A program made the position numbers and the translations under genes. Shown here piece by piece: positions 1-6,183 of a DNA stretch of 10,864 nt. Below the pieces are notes generated by a model. It was given only the letters and a program-made list of their open reading frames with translations, searched no databases and had not been told where the DNA came from. The stretch comes from Fidelibacterota bacterium (lineage in GTDB: Bacteria > Fidelibacterota > Marinisomatia > Marinisomatales > TCS55): contig NZXC01000035.1 in assembly GCA_002701785.1 (NCBI GenBank), positions 1 through 10,864 of the forward strand, given 5' to 3'. How positions within the stretch are numbered: position 1 is the stretch's first letter; every line of letters begins with the position of its first letter.

Positions 1-133
1 CTGTAAGGGTTTTTACTTCTTGGACAGAGATTCCCTGTCCTTCAAAATCTAATACGGCAACGGTAATCAGTTGACTTTGACCAGCAATCAAACTGTATAA
101 AATAAAAAATGCTAGTATGTTCTTCTTCATCAT
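1..133 (-). CDS. CsgG-like exported protein, N-terminal fragment (runs off the left edge)
   Basis: Reading leftward from an ATG at 133, the first 44 codons give a short basic n-region (MMKKN), a hydrophobic stretch of about 12 residues and a probable signal peptidase site near AGQSQ. The mature part begins ITVAVLDFEGQGISVQEV and the frame is still open at base 1. The VAVLDFEG-x-GIS-x-x-EV opening is typical of exported CsgG/FlgO-like proteins of FCB bacteria, in which an LDFEG strand followed by a helix is the first element of the nucleotide-binding-like fold. Those proteins act in or at the outer membrane in assembly or secretion, but the exact role here cannot be read from 44 residues. A second ATG lies at 130. 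It follows tRNA-Gly and that gene's terminator, so it probably has its own promoter in 134-324, which I could not place with confidence. Confidence 0.6.
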   Translation of the reverse strand, partial: MMKKNILAFFILYSLIAGQSQLITVAVLDFEGQGISVQEVKTLT

Positions 134-324
134 AATAACCAAGGTAAGGTTAATCCTTTGGTGCGATATATTTAATGAAGCGTTTTCAGTCAATATCAAT
201 ATAAGGATTAAAGATTCAATTACCCAAAAAATAGCATTAAAAGTATATCCCTTAAAAACGTATCCCTTTTTAGCATATATTTGACATAGGGTTGAATAGG
301 TGTGACTACTTAGAAGACTTCAAT

Positions 325-357
325 AAAAAGAAAACCCCCATTATAAAACAGGGGTTT
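325..357 (-). terminator. Intrinsic terminator after tRNA-Gly
   Basis: On the minus strand AAACCCC (357-351) pairs with GGGGTTT (338-332) across a 12-base loop, followed by TC and five Ts (329-325). The hairpin begins 9 bases after the tRNA-Gly 3' end, so it ends the tRNA transcript and separates it from the CsgG-like gene. Confidence 0.8.
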
Positions 358-365
358 CTTCTCTG

Positions 366-438
<73 letters not shown>

Positions 439-457
439 ATTTGTAAAAAGCGGTATG

Positions 458-486
458 AATTTATATAGTGCTGATTATCTAGTCAA
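458..486 (-). promoter_or_regulatory. Candidate promoter of tRNA-Gly
   Basis: The minus strand has TTGACT (486-481) as a -35 box, a 17-base spacer, and TAAATT (463-458) inside TATAAATTC as a -10 box, 19 bases before the tRNA 5' end. The -35 box starts directly at the stop codon of the MauE-like gene. The same TATAAATTC string occurs upstream of tRNA-Ala. This is pattern matching to a sigma-70-type consensus only. Confidence 0.45.
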
Positions 487-942
487 TCAAGTTTTAGGAT
501 ACAATTCCCACTTTCGTTTGCCACGATTCAGAATAAAAAGTGCCAGACCTAAAAATATAATATCTTCAACAATTCTTCTAAATCCTATATGGCTTCCACC
601 ATTCTCTACAGAAACTTTAAAACAACCACAATTAATATCGATTCCTCGAATCATCGCCTGTGATAAAGCGATAATAAATACACACATCATTCCAGCAGTG
701 ATTACTGCCGAACCATCAAGCATAACACCAAAAATAAGGCAACATCCGACAAATAACTCTAAGATCGGTAAAATAATAGCAACAATATTTTCCAGACCAA
801 AAGGTAATACATTATAATTCCCAATTATTTTTGCAAACGCTTCTGGGTGGAGAATTTTATCAATGCTCGCAGCAATAAGAACTACACCTAACACTATTCT
901 TGAAAATAATACAAGTACTGAACGCTGTTTTAAACTAATCAT
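487..942 (-). CDS. MauE/DoxX-like integral membrane protein with NCGC motif
   Basis: This 151-residue protein has four predicted membrane segments (about 8-28, 50-73, 78-98, 121-138). After the third it carries the motif IDINCGCF with Cys105 and Cys107, followed by ENGGSHIGF, the arrangement of MauE-type members of the DoxX-like superfamily. MauE is needed for maturation of methylamine dehydrogenase, and related proteins with this Cys-x-Cys motif are thought to act in thiol redox transfer across the membrane. Its start overlaps the rhodanese stop as ATGA (942-939), so the two are translationally coupled. It is the last gene of a three-gene operon led by a probable selenoprotein, and there is no methylamine dehydrogenase gene nearby. 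I infer that it passes electrons between a membrane donor and its two periplasmic partners. Family assignment is good; the function is inference. Confidence 0.8.
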   Translation of the reverse strand: MISLKQRSVLVLFSRIVLGVVLIAASIDKILHPEAFAKIIGNYNVLPFGLENIVAIILPILELFVGCCLIFGVMLDGSAVITAGMMCVFIIALSQAMIRGIDINCGCFKVSVENGGSHIGFRRIVEDIIFLGLALFILNRGKRKWELYPKT

Positions 943-1415
943 GGACCTATTGGGTGGCCATTTTCACTCCATTCAGTCCACCCTCCTTTGAAAACATATA
1001 AATTAGTAAAACCTTCTGCTTGTAATTCATAAGCTAAATCTTCACTTGAGCCACATTCGTCAGCACTGCAATAAAGCACTATAGGGCTATCTTTTCCTTG
1101 GAGACTATCAAGCTTAAATGTTAGCTCGAAAAAAAATGGAATATTCCAAGCACCCATTATATGACCATCAGTAAAATATTCTGGCTCTCTAGCATCTATA
1201 AATACTGTACCTTTCTTATATAAATCAATCGCTTGTTCTAATGTAATAGCTAAAAGCTGCGGTTCGTCAACTGTAATTTCAATATTATCTGCTACATCAA
1301 GCTCCTTAGCAAGTAAAGGAATACCATCAGTACGAACACCGTTGACAAATAAGCTAAATACTGATGAGAAGACTATTAATACAAAAACCTGAACCGATGG
1401 CAATCCTATGTTCAT
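939..1415 (-). CDS. Membrane-anchored rhodanese-domain protein
   Basis: This 158-residue protein begins with an uncleaved-looking hydrophobic helix (about 8-24) and a linker, then a single rhodanese domain (about 55-155). Visible family signatures are VFIDAREPEYFTDGHI and GAWNIPF (CH2A-like region, 71-93), the active-site loop after IVLYC with the presumed catalytic Cys116, and the C-terminal YVFKGGWTEW. The loop CSADECGSSED is acidic and has a second cysteine, Cys121, where typical single-domain rhodaneses have a basic CxxGxRS loop, so the substrate may differ. Rhodaneses carry sulfane sulfur (or selenium) as a persulfide on the catalytic cysteine. The domain probably faces the periplasm. 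It overlaps its upstream neighbour (ATGA, 1415-1412) and its downstream one (ATGA, 942-939), which argues for a shared function with the Sec-containing lipoprotein and the MauE-like protein. Confidence 0.88.
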   Translation of the reverse strand: MNIGLPSVQVFVLIVFSSVFSLFVNGVRTDGIPLLAKELDVADNIEITVDEPQLLAITLEQAIDLYKKGTVFIDAREPEYFTDGHIMGAWNIPFFFELTFKLDSLQGKDSPIVLYCSADECGSSEDLAYELQAEGFTNLYVFKGGWTEWSENGHPIGP

Positions 1416-2605
1416 CCAGATTTAATACCCTTTTTAAAATTCTTTTCAAATTCTGAAGAATTTTTCATGAGATTATTCTTATGTTTAAATTTTGTAAGCA
1501 CTTCACACTGTTGAAGTACATCTGTAACGTATGTTAGCATTACTTGATCATCATCTATCTTTCGCGATAATGAAACACTTTTATATAAAGAAGTATTTTT
1601 GGCTAGTTTAAGATTTTTCTCAAAAGATTCACGATTTTGTCTCAATTCACCGATTAATTTTATTATTCGAGGCTGATCAGCATAAATATCTTCCAATGAC
1701 TTTTTTGGATCTTTATTCTGAAACCTTTGCAAACGTTTATCAATATTATCCATTTGAGTGTGCAAACTTGAAACATCTACTAGTGGAGAATCTATCTCCG
1801 TTAAATTAATATCAATTTGTGCTAAATATTTTCCTTGAATATTACTTCCATATGTAAATGGCCCATTTAATGGTTGCTCTGTCCCAGATCTTGTTCTCAT
1901 CGGATTTCTACTAAGAAACACATAATCTGCATCAATAAATTCTTCATTCATCAATTTATTTTTATCTCTATTCACATTTGCTAATACAACAACAATATCA
2001 ACTTTCTTTCGCAGTTCGGCTATCTGTGCTTTTCCAACAGAGATAAAATCTTCAAGCTTTACTGTTCGAACATGTGATGGAATTAAATTTGTAAGACCGA
2101 TCACACCTATGGATATACCAGCATTTTCAATTATATGGTGTGGAGGAAATAGATGCTGCTTAGTCTTAGAATCTATAATATTCGCTGAAATAAATGGAAT
2201 CTCGGTGCTATCAACAATTAGTTGAAGATAGTCAATTCCAGCCGCCATATCAAAGCCTCCTACATTAACAACATCACACCCTATCTTTTCATAACCTTTA
2301 ATAACTGTTTGGGCACGCAATTTATCCGCTTCTGATTGAACATCTACTAATACAGAACTATTAAACAATAAATCACCTGCATCAAGAATAACTACATTCT
2401 TTCCTTCATTATTTAATTGTTTAACGTATGTTGACTTTCTAGACAGACCGCCTAGAGGATTCTTCTTTCATCCGCAGGGGTCAAGTTGACCCCGAACATT
2501 TGTAGAAACTAATAAAGTTATATCACCAACAACATCCTTCTCAGATTTTGTACAAGCAACTAAGAAGATTAAAACAGTCAATAAAGTATAATTAAATATT
2601 TTCAT
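1412..2605 (-). CDS. Probable selenoprotein: UshA-like metallophosphatase-family lipoprotein, in-frame UGA at codon 46
   Basis: Starting at ATG 2605, the frame encodes a lipoprotein signal peptide with lipobox LVAC (Cys18), then DITLLVSTNVRGQLDPCG, an in-frame TGA (2470-2468), then KKNPLGGLSRK and an uninterrupted frame to TGA at 1412: 397 residues with the UGA read as Sec46. The GQLxPCG[C]xxNPLGGLxR motif belongs to the UshA/5'-nucleotidase-like metallophosphatase superfamily, where I recall Cys at the UGA position, so C44-x-U46 is a likely redox pair. A SECIS-like hairpin follows at once. Metal ligands look degenerate: DxH became NxR (36-38), GNHE became NVGG (near 114-117), and GHTH is missing near SRNP (about 232), so phosphatase activity is doubtful. 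The C-terminal 120 residues are helical and charged. A caller that stops at UGA yields only a TTG-started piece from 2368 lacking the signal peptide and Cys motif. The gene overlaps the rhodanese by ATGA. It has a weak AAGG ribosome site. Confidence 0.88.
2438..2470 (-). promoter_or_regulatory. Bacterial SECIS element with its UGA (Sec) codon
   Basis: The UGA is at 2470-2468. After an 11-base spacer, UCUAGGC (2456-2450) pairs with GUCUAGA (2444-2438), seven pairs including one G-U, closing a GGUCU loop (2449-2445). The GGUCUG string falls at bases 19-24 after the UGA. As I recall the E. coli fdhF SECIS, its AGGUCU loop places GGUCUG at the same distance. The guanine and uracil of this loop are what SelB recognises. 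The hairpin lies in coding sequence, as bacterial SECIS elements do. Confidence 0.85.
2477..2493 (-). repeat. 17-base perfect palindrome just before the UGA codon
   Basis: GGGGTCAACTTGACCCC is an inverted repeat of 8-base arms around one central base, encoding the residues just before the Sec motif. Its 3' end is 6 bases before the UGA. In RNA it could form GGGGTC/GACCCC with a five-base loop. Whether it is functional or a by-product of coding is unknown. Confidence 0.5.
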
Positions 2606-2637
2606 GGCCTTAATTTATGGAATAGATTAGATATCAA

Positions 2638-2670
2638 GAAAAAATATTTCTAATAAACTAAAGAAATATT
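2638..2670 (-). terminator. Intrinsic terminator after the acyltransferase gene
   Basis: On the minus strand AATATTTCT (2670-2662) pairs perfectly with AGAAATATT (2651-2643) over a 10-base loop, followed by four Ts and C. It starts 8 bases after the acyltransferase stop codon. The stem is AT-rich and therefore weak, but its position is right. Only about 32 bases separate it from the selenoprotein start, so any promoter of that operon must overlap the hairpin or lie upstream of it. Confidence 0.6.
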
Positions 2671-2678
2671 CCATTTTG

Positions 2679-4046
2679 TTAATTATTATCTTTTTTATCT
2701 AACTGAGCAAAATAATCATCTTTTGCTCTATTTAATTCATTGATAATACTCAATCTTTTCTCAATTAATTCATATAATAAAATACGTTTCTGATAAAAAA
2801 TAGTTAAAAACCGAATATGTTGTTGATAATTCTTGGCTTTCCTAAAATAATATAAAGAGAAATTTCCTGCAGGAATAAAAGTCGCAAAAAAAAGTATAGT
2901 CCAAATCAAGTCAAAACTAGTAGAATGAAATAATAGAAGTAACAATGAATACCAAAAAACAAAAAAACCTAGACCAATGAGCATTTTTTTTGAACTTATA
3001 TCAGCAATATTCCCCTTTACTGCCCATACCGCAAGATGACCAGATATTTTGTACGGTAAATAATTAATTATTACACCATATACAAATATTGGAAATCCAA
3101 TAATTAAAAATAACCATGATTGAATACGACGGAAAAAAGTGATCTTTGATTGTCCTGTAGATAAAAAATCATCGCGAATATTAAGCCTATCTAACATACT
3201 AATATAGTTGTATATAGACTGTTTCATATCAAGTGTCCATTTAGGTTTATTTTTACTAAACCATTCCAACGCTTTTATAATACCTTTGGATATATTAAAG
3301 TCATCACTCTTAGATTTTTTATCCATTCCTAAATTTACAGTAAGCTCTTTTTTGTATATTGATTCTAATGACTTAAGAATGTCTTCATCTGCTTTATCAG
3401 AAACTGTTGTTGTAAGCTTTTCAAGAGCTTTACGTATTTGATTAGTAACTTCCTCTACTGCTAACCAATTATCTTTTTGATATTTCTCTTTATAGTCCAT
3501 TAATTTAATTGGCCTACCAAATCTACAATGAACATCACTGCGAAATTTTGTACTCGCCGAATAATTTATTCCTGCAGGAACAATTTGTACATTTAATAAA
3601 AAATCATTCTTTTCCTCAGCTCCTAGTCCAATTCTTGCTGCGCCAGTTTTAATTTTATGAATAATTCGTTCTGGGGTAGATGCTCCTTCAGGGAATATTA
3701 ATAAGCCGTGATTCCTCTCTAAATGCCGGTAGGTAGCTGAAAACATTTCTTCATTCTTATGCATATCATCTTTTGCATCACTTTTCCTGTAAACAGGTAT
3801 AATTCCAATCATGCTCAATAACCTGGAAACAATAGAGTTCAAAAATAACGTGCTTTTTGCTAAAAATGATACTCTACGTCCGCAACTTGCAGCTACTATA
3901 AGAGGATCCATCATTGTATTGGGATGATTTGCAGCAAAAATCACAGGACCTTTTTTTGGTACCCTATCCTGATTCTCCACAGAAATAGAATTATAAAATA
4001 AATTAATTCCTGTAATGGCAATCGGTCTTAGTAAATGATAGAGCAT
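2679..4046 (-). CDS. PlsC-type glycerolipid acyltransferase with C-terminal membrane domain
   Basis: The N-terminal half of this 455-residue protein is an LPLAT acyltransferase domain (about 5-215). Block I is NHPNTMMDP with His41 and Asp47, spaced HX5D as in many long FCB-group members. LAKSTLF (62-68) and IIPVYR (82-87) follow. Block III is FPEGAST (118-124) and block IV is IVPAGINY (155-162). Such enzymes transfer acyl chains to glycerol-3-phosphate or lysophosphatidate at the inner membrane; the exact acceptor is not readable here. The remainder contains a charged helical region, three or four membrane segments between about 313 and 400, and a charged helical tail. That makes it roughly twice the usual PlsC length but normal for the long Bacteroidetes-like form. 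The start codon overlaps the SUI1 stop as TAATG, with GGGGGA just upstream as ribosome site, so the two are coupled. Confidence 0.85.
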   Translation of the reverse strand: MLYHLLRPIAITGINLFYNSISVENQDRVPKKGPVIFAANHPNTMMDPLIVAASCGRRVSFLAKSTLFLNSIVSRLLSMIGIIPVYRKSDAKDDMHKNEEMFSATYRHLERNHGLLIFPEGASTPERIIHKIKTGAARIGLGAEEKNDFLLNVQIVPAGINYSASTKFRSDVHCRFGRPIKLMDYKEKYQKDNWLAVEEVTNQIRKALEKLTTTVSDKADEDILKSLESIYKKELTVNLGMDKKSKSDDFNISKGIIKALEWFSKNKPKWTLDMKQSIYNYISMLDRLNIRDDFLSTGQSKITFFRRIQSWLFLIIGFPIFVYGVIINYLPYKISGHLAVWAVKGNIADISSKKMLIGLGFFVFWYSLLLLLFHSTSFDLIWTILFFATFIPAGNFSLYYFRKAKNYQQHIRFLTIFYQKRILLYELIEKRLSIINELNRAKDDYFAQLDKKDNN

Positions 4047-4393
4047 TATCCCCCGCTAAATTTTGATTTATATCCTTTTTTAATCAGAAGATCTTTCACC
4101 TTTTTACGAAAATCTCCCTGTAATGCTATTTCATTTTGCTTGAAAGTGCCTCCAGTACTACAGGATGATTGCAAATATTTACCTAAAGTTTTTAAATCTT
4201 CTTTACTTCCTTTATACCCTCGAATTACAGTTACAATCTTCCCTCCACCTTTTCTAATCAAATGAATTCGCAAATCTTGCTTACCATCAGGATCCATATC
4301 CATTTCTTGCTCTTGATCTTTATCGAAATCAGGATTTGTTGAATAAACAATTGAAGAATTGTTATCTTTGCTAATAAGACCTCCAGATTGCAA
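4046..4393 (-). CDS. yciH: SUI1/eIF1-family translation factor (YciH-like), non-AUG start
   Basis: The C-terminal two thirds (about 40-115) is a SUI1 domain: RIHLIRKGGGKIVTVIRGY, then LGKYLQSSCSTGGTFKQ, EIALQGDF and KKVKDLLIKKGY, ending in a KFSGG tail. Bacterial SUI1 proteins such as E. coli YciH bind the 30S subunit and can influence start-site selection. The N-terminal IVYSTNPDF (15-23) is also conserved in the family, so translation must begin before it, yet the first ATG in frame is codon 31. The options are TTG at 4393, directly after the TAA of the upstream gene and without a visible ribosome site, or ATT at 4375, preceded at 3 bases by a perfect GGAGGT and giving MSKDNNSSIVYSTNPDF. 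I favour ATT on the ribosome site and the natural-looking N-terminus; the coordinates give the longest form. The stop overlaps the acyltransferase start (TAATG). Confidence 0.88.
   Translation of the reverse strand: MQSGGLISKDNNSSIVYSTNPDFDKDQEQEMDMDPDGKQDLRIHLIRKGGGKIVTVIRGYKGSKEDLKTLGKYLQSSCSTGGTFKQNEIALQGDFRKKVKDLLIKKGYKSKFSGG
4379..4384 (-). promoter_or_regulatory. Shine-Dalgarno GGAGGT that bears on the SUI1 start
   Basis: GGAGGT on the minus strand is a full anti-Shine-Dalgarno match, one of the strongest in the window. It lies 3 bases before ATT (4375-4373) and 6 bases inside the frame that opens with TTG at 4393. No AUG lies within reach downstream, so if it is used, the start is AUU. 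The spacing is a little short. Confidence 0.5.
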
Positions 4394-6106
4394 TTATTTT
4401 AATAAGATAATTTTCTGCGTTTGTACATCTTTATTCATTTGTAAGTGAACAAAATATATACCATTTGCAAATGAAGCTCCATCCCAATAAAATACTTTAT
4501 TCCCTGACGTAAAGACATCATCTGCTAAAGCGGTCACGTATCGTCCATGTATATCATAAATATTCAACTGTATATATGCTTTTCTATCCAAATATATTGG
4601 AATATTAACTCTTGGGTTGAATGGATTTGGATACGGTTCGTGTAAGGCAAAATTGTGGGCTATACTTGTTTCTTCAGAAACTTCAAGATCGTTTATTATA
4701 AAATCTGCTACTCTAGGCAAATGATCCGAAGCTTCATTCGTATCATCTGACTCTAATTCCCATTCAATTAATACGCTATCAGGCATGGATAAGGTATTTA
4801 GTACAAAATGTCTTGATATAGATATGTTACTATCGGTATAAATAATATAATCTAATTTCCCTGGATTATATGAGCTCCCATCATTTCGCCATGTATATCC
4901 CATTCTTTTATGCGTGTGTCTAGAGAAAAGATCAGTAGCTGAGCTACCATCCCAATCCAAAGGAAAATCATTACCATATGATGATTCATCGTATATATCC
5001 CCAAGAGTTACTGTGTTTATTTGTTGTTGATATCCGACAAAATTAAAGTCCCCAACATGAAAAATCGGTGTATTATCAGGTAGATCAAACGGACCATCGC
5101 CATATAAAATCCATTCTCTAAGAACTTGAACTAATTCATCAACCTGTTCCTGCCTATTATCATCGTTATCACAACAGGAAAAATGAGAATTTATAATTAA
5201 TACATAAGGTTGATTTGGATTATCAATTTCTAATAATGAACACATTGATCTCTCAGAACTAATCAAATTCGACTCTTCTAAAATAGGATATTTGCTTAAT
5301 ATTACAAGATCACGGAACGTATACCCTTGATACCAAGTGTCATTGGGAAACCAGCTTGATACAATATCACCTATTTCATCCCATTCACTGTGTTCCTGCA
5401 ACGCAATTATATCTGGATCTAATGCTTGAAATATTCTTTGAAAATATGGTTGGCGATCTGATTCAACAATACCTGTATTGTAGGTATTATAACTCACTAA
5501 ACGGATATCAGCCTTTTCTAATGATATGGGTTCTAATTCTTCTACTTCAGTAGAATCAATTTGATATATAATTCCTCCCCAATTATCTGGCATCAAATCA
5601 CCATAGTCATTATTACTATTGAAAATAATTGCAATAGAATCCGGATTATTTAACACAAAAGAATCAAGTGCAATAGCAATTTCAAATTCATTACTTGTCA
5701 CAGTAGGAGCCTGTCGTAGAGTAATATCATTCTGCCCTATATCAATCACTCCATCCTGAACAAAATATTGTCCGGAACGTTCACCAAAATGCCACTCTAA
5801 CTCAGCACCTACCCCACGAAATGGATGACCTGTTAATGAATCAAAGTCTGCATCAATGTATAAGTGAAAATTATTCCAATTTTGGAGTAAGGTTTCTTCA
5901 CTGTGTAATTGAATTTTTAAAAATAGAAACTCATTATCGTTAGATATCTTCAATTCCGCCCAATCATCTCCAGTATAGTCCCCTTCTTCATCTATAACAG
6001 CAATAGGGATTGAATCCCAATCATCCCAAAGACCATCAATAACAATAGGATCGGAAGCATTGAGAAAACCGATAAATAATAATAAACTGATAAAACACGC
6101 AATCAT
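4394..6106 (-). CDS. Secreted endonuclease/exonuclease/phosphatase-fold protein with CBM9/DOMON-like and C-terminal sorting domains
   Basis: This 570-residue exported protein has a signal peptide (about 1-18, ending in LNAS) lacking lysines in its n-region. It is followed by a CBM9/DOMON-like beta domain (20-185; IDGLWDDW, NFHLYIDADFDS), then an endonuclease/exonuclease/phosphatase domain (about 200-470). The catalytic set looks complete: Asn207 in SYNTYN, Glu238 in LQEH, His308 in INSHF, Asp353 and Asn355 in VGDFNF, Asp419 in KLDY, and Asp461-His462 in SDHLP. This fold hydrolyses phosphodiesters or phosphomonoesters (DNA, sphingolipids, phosphoinositides); the substrate is not deducible. The last 80 residues form an Ig-like sorting domain starting YPNPFNP and ending KIILLK, typical of type IX-like secretion in FCB bacteria. 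Its TAA is directly followed by the SUI1 frame. A terminator ends 17 bases before the start, so its promoter must lie upstream of or within that hairpin. Confidence 0.85.
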   Translation of the reverse strand: MIACFISLLLFIGFLNASDPIVIDGLWDDWDSIPIAVIDEEGDYTGDDWAELKISNDNEFLFLKIQLHSEETLLQNWNNFHLYIDADFDSLTGHPFRGVGAELEWHFGERSGQYFVQDGVIDIGQNDITLRQAPTVTSNEFEIAIALDSFVLNNPDSIAIIFNSNNDYGDLMPDNWGGIIYQIDSTEVEELEPISLEKADIRLVSYNTYNTGIVESDRQPYFQRIFQALDPDIIALQEHSEWDEIGDIVSSWFPNDTWYQGYTFRDLVILSKYPILEESNLISSERSMCSLLEIDNPNQPYVLIINSHFSCCDNDDNRQEQVDELVQVLREWILYGDGPFDLPDNTPIFHVGDFNFVGYQQQINTVTLGDIYDESSYGNDFPLDWDGSSATDLFSRHTHKRMGYTWRNDGSSYNPGKLDYIIYTDSNISISRHFVLNTLSMPDSVLIEWELESDDTNEASDHLPRVADFIINDLEVSEETSIAHNFALHEPYPNPFNPRVNIPIYLDRKAYIQLNIYDIHGRYVTALADDVFTSGNKVFYWDGASFANGIYFVHLQMNKDVQTQKIILLK

Positions 6107-6123
6107 ATGATATATACTAAAAC

Positions 6124-6157
6124 AAAAAAAGGCCCAAATCTAGTGATTCAAGGCCTT
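6124..6157 (-). terminator. Strong intrinsic terminator after the collagen-like gene
   Basis: On the minus strand AAGGCC (6157-6152) pairs with GGCCTT (6134-6129), with an inner AATC/GATT pairing in the loop, followed by a run of Ts to 6124. It begins 26 bases after the stop of the collagen-like lipoprotein gene and ends 17 bases before the ATG of the nuclease-like gene, so it could also act as an attenuator of that gene. Confidence 0.8.
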
Positions 6158-6183
6158 AAATATTTTTAATAAAAGCAGCCAGT

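Noticed and set aside
243..268. Short imperfect direct repeat (GTATATCCCTT / GTATCCCTT) in the gap before the CsgG-like gene
   Set aside because: Too short and imperfect in AT-rich DNA to call an operator or repeat element; the rest of 134-324 shows nothing else I can support.
1412..2368. A complete gene starting at TTG 2368
   Set aside because: It would lack the signal peptide and the motif-bearing N-terminus, which lie in the same frame just upstream across the UGA.
2468..2470. UGA as a nonsense mutation making a pseudogene, or as reassigned Trp/Gly codon
   Set aside because: The UGA sits at a conserved Cys position with a SECIS directly after it and intact coding on both sides. TGA ends all three genes of the operon, which speaks against recoding of UGA as an amino acid in general.
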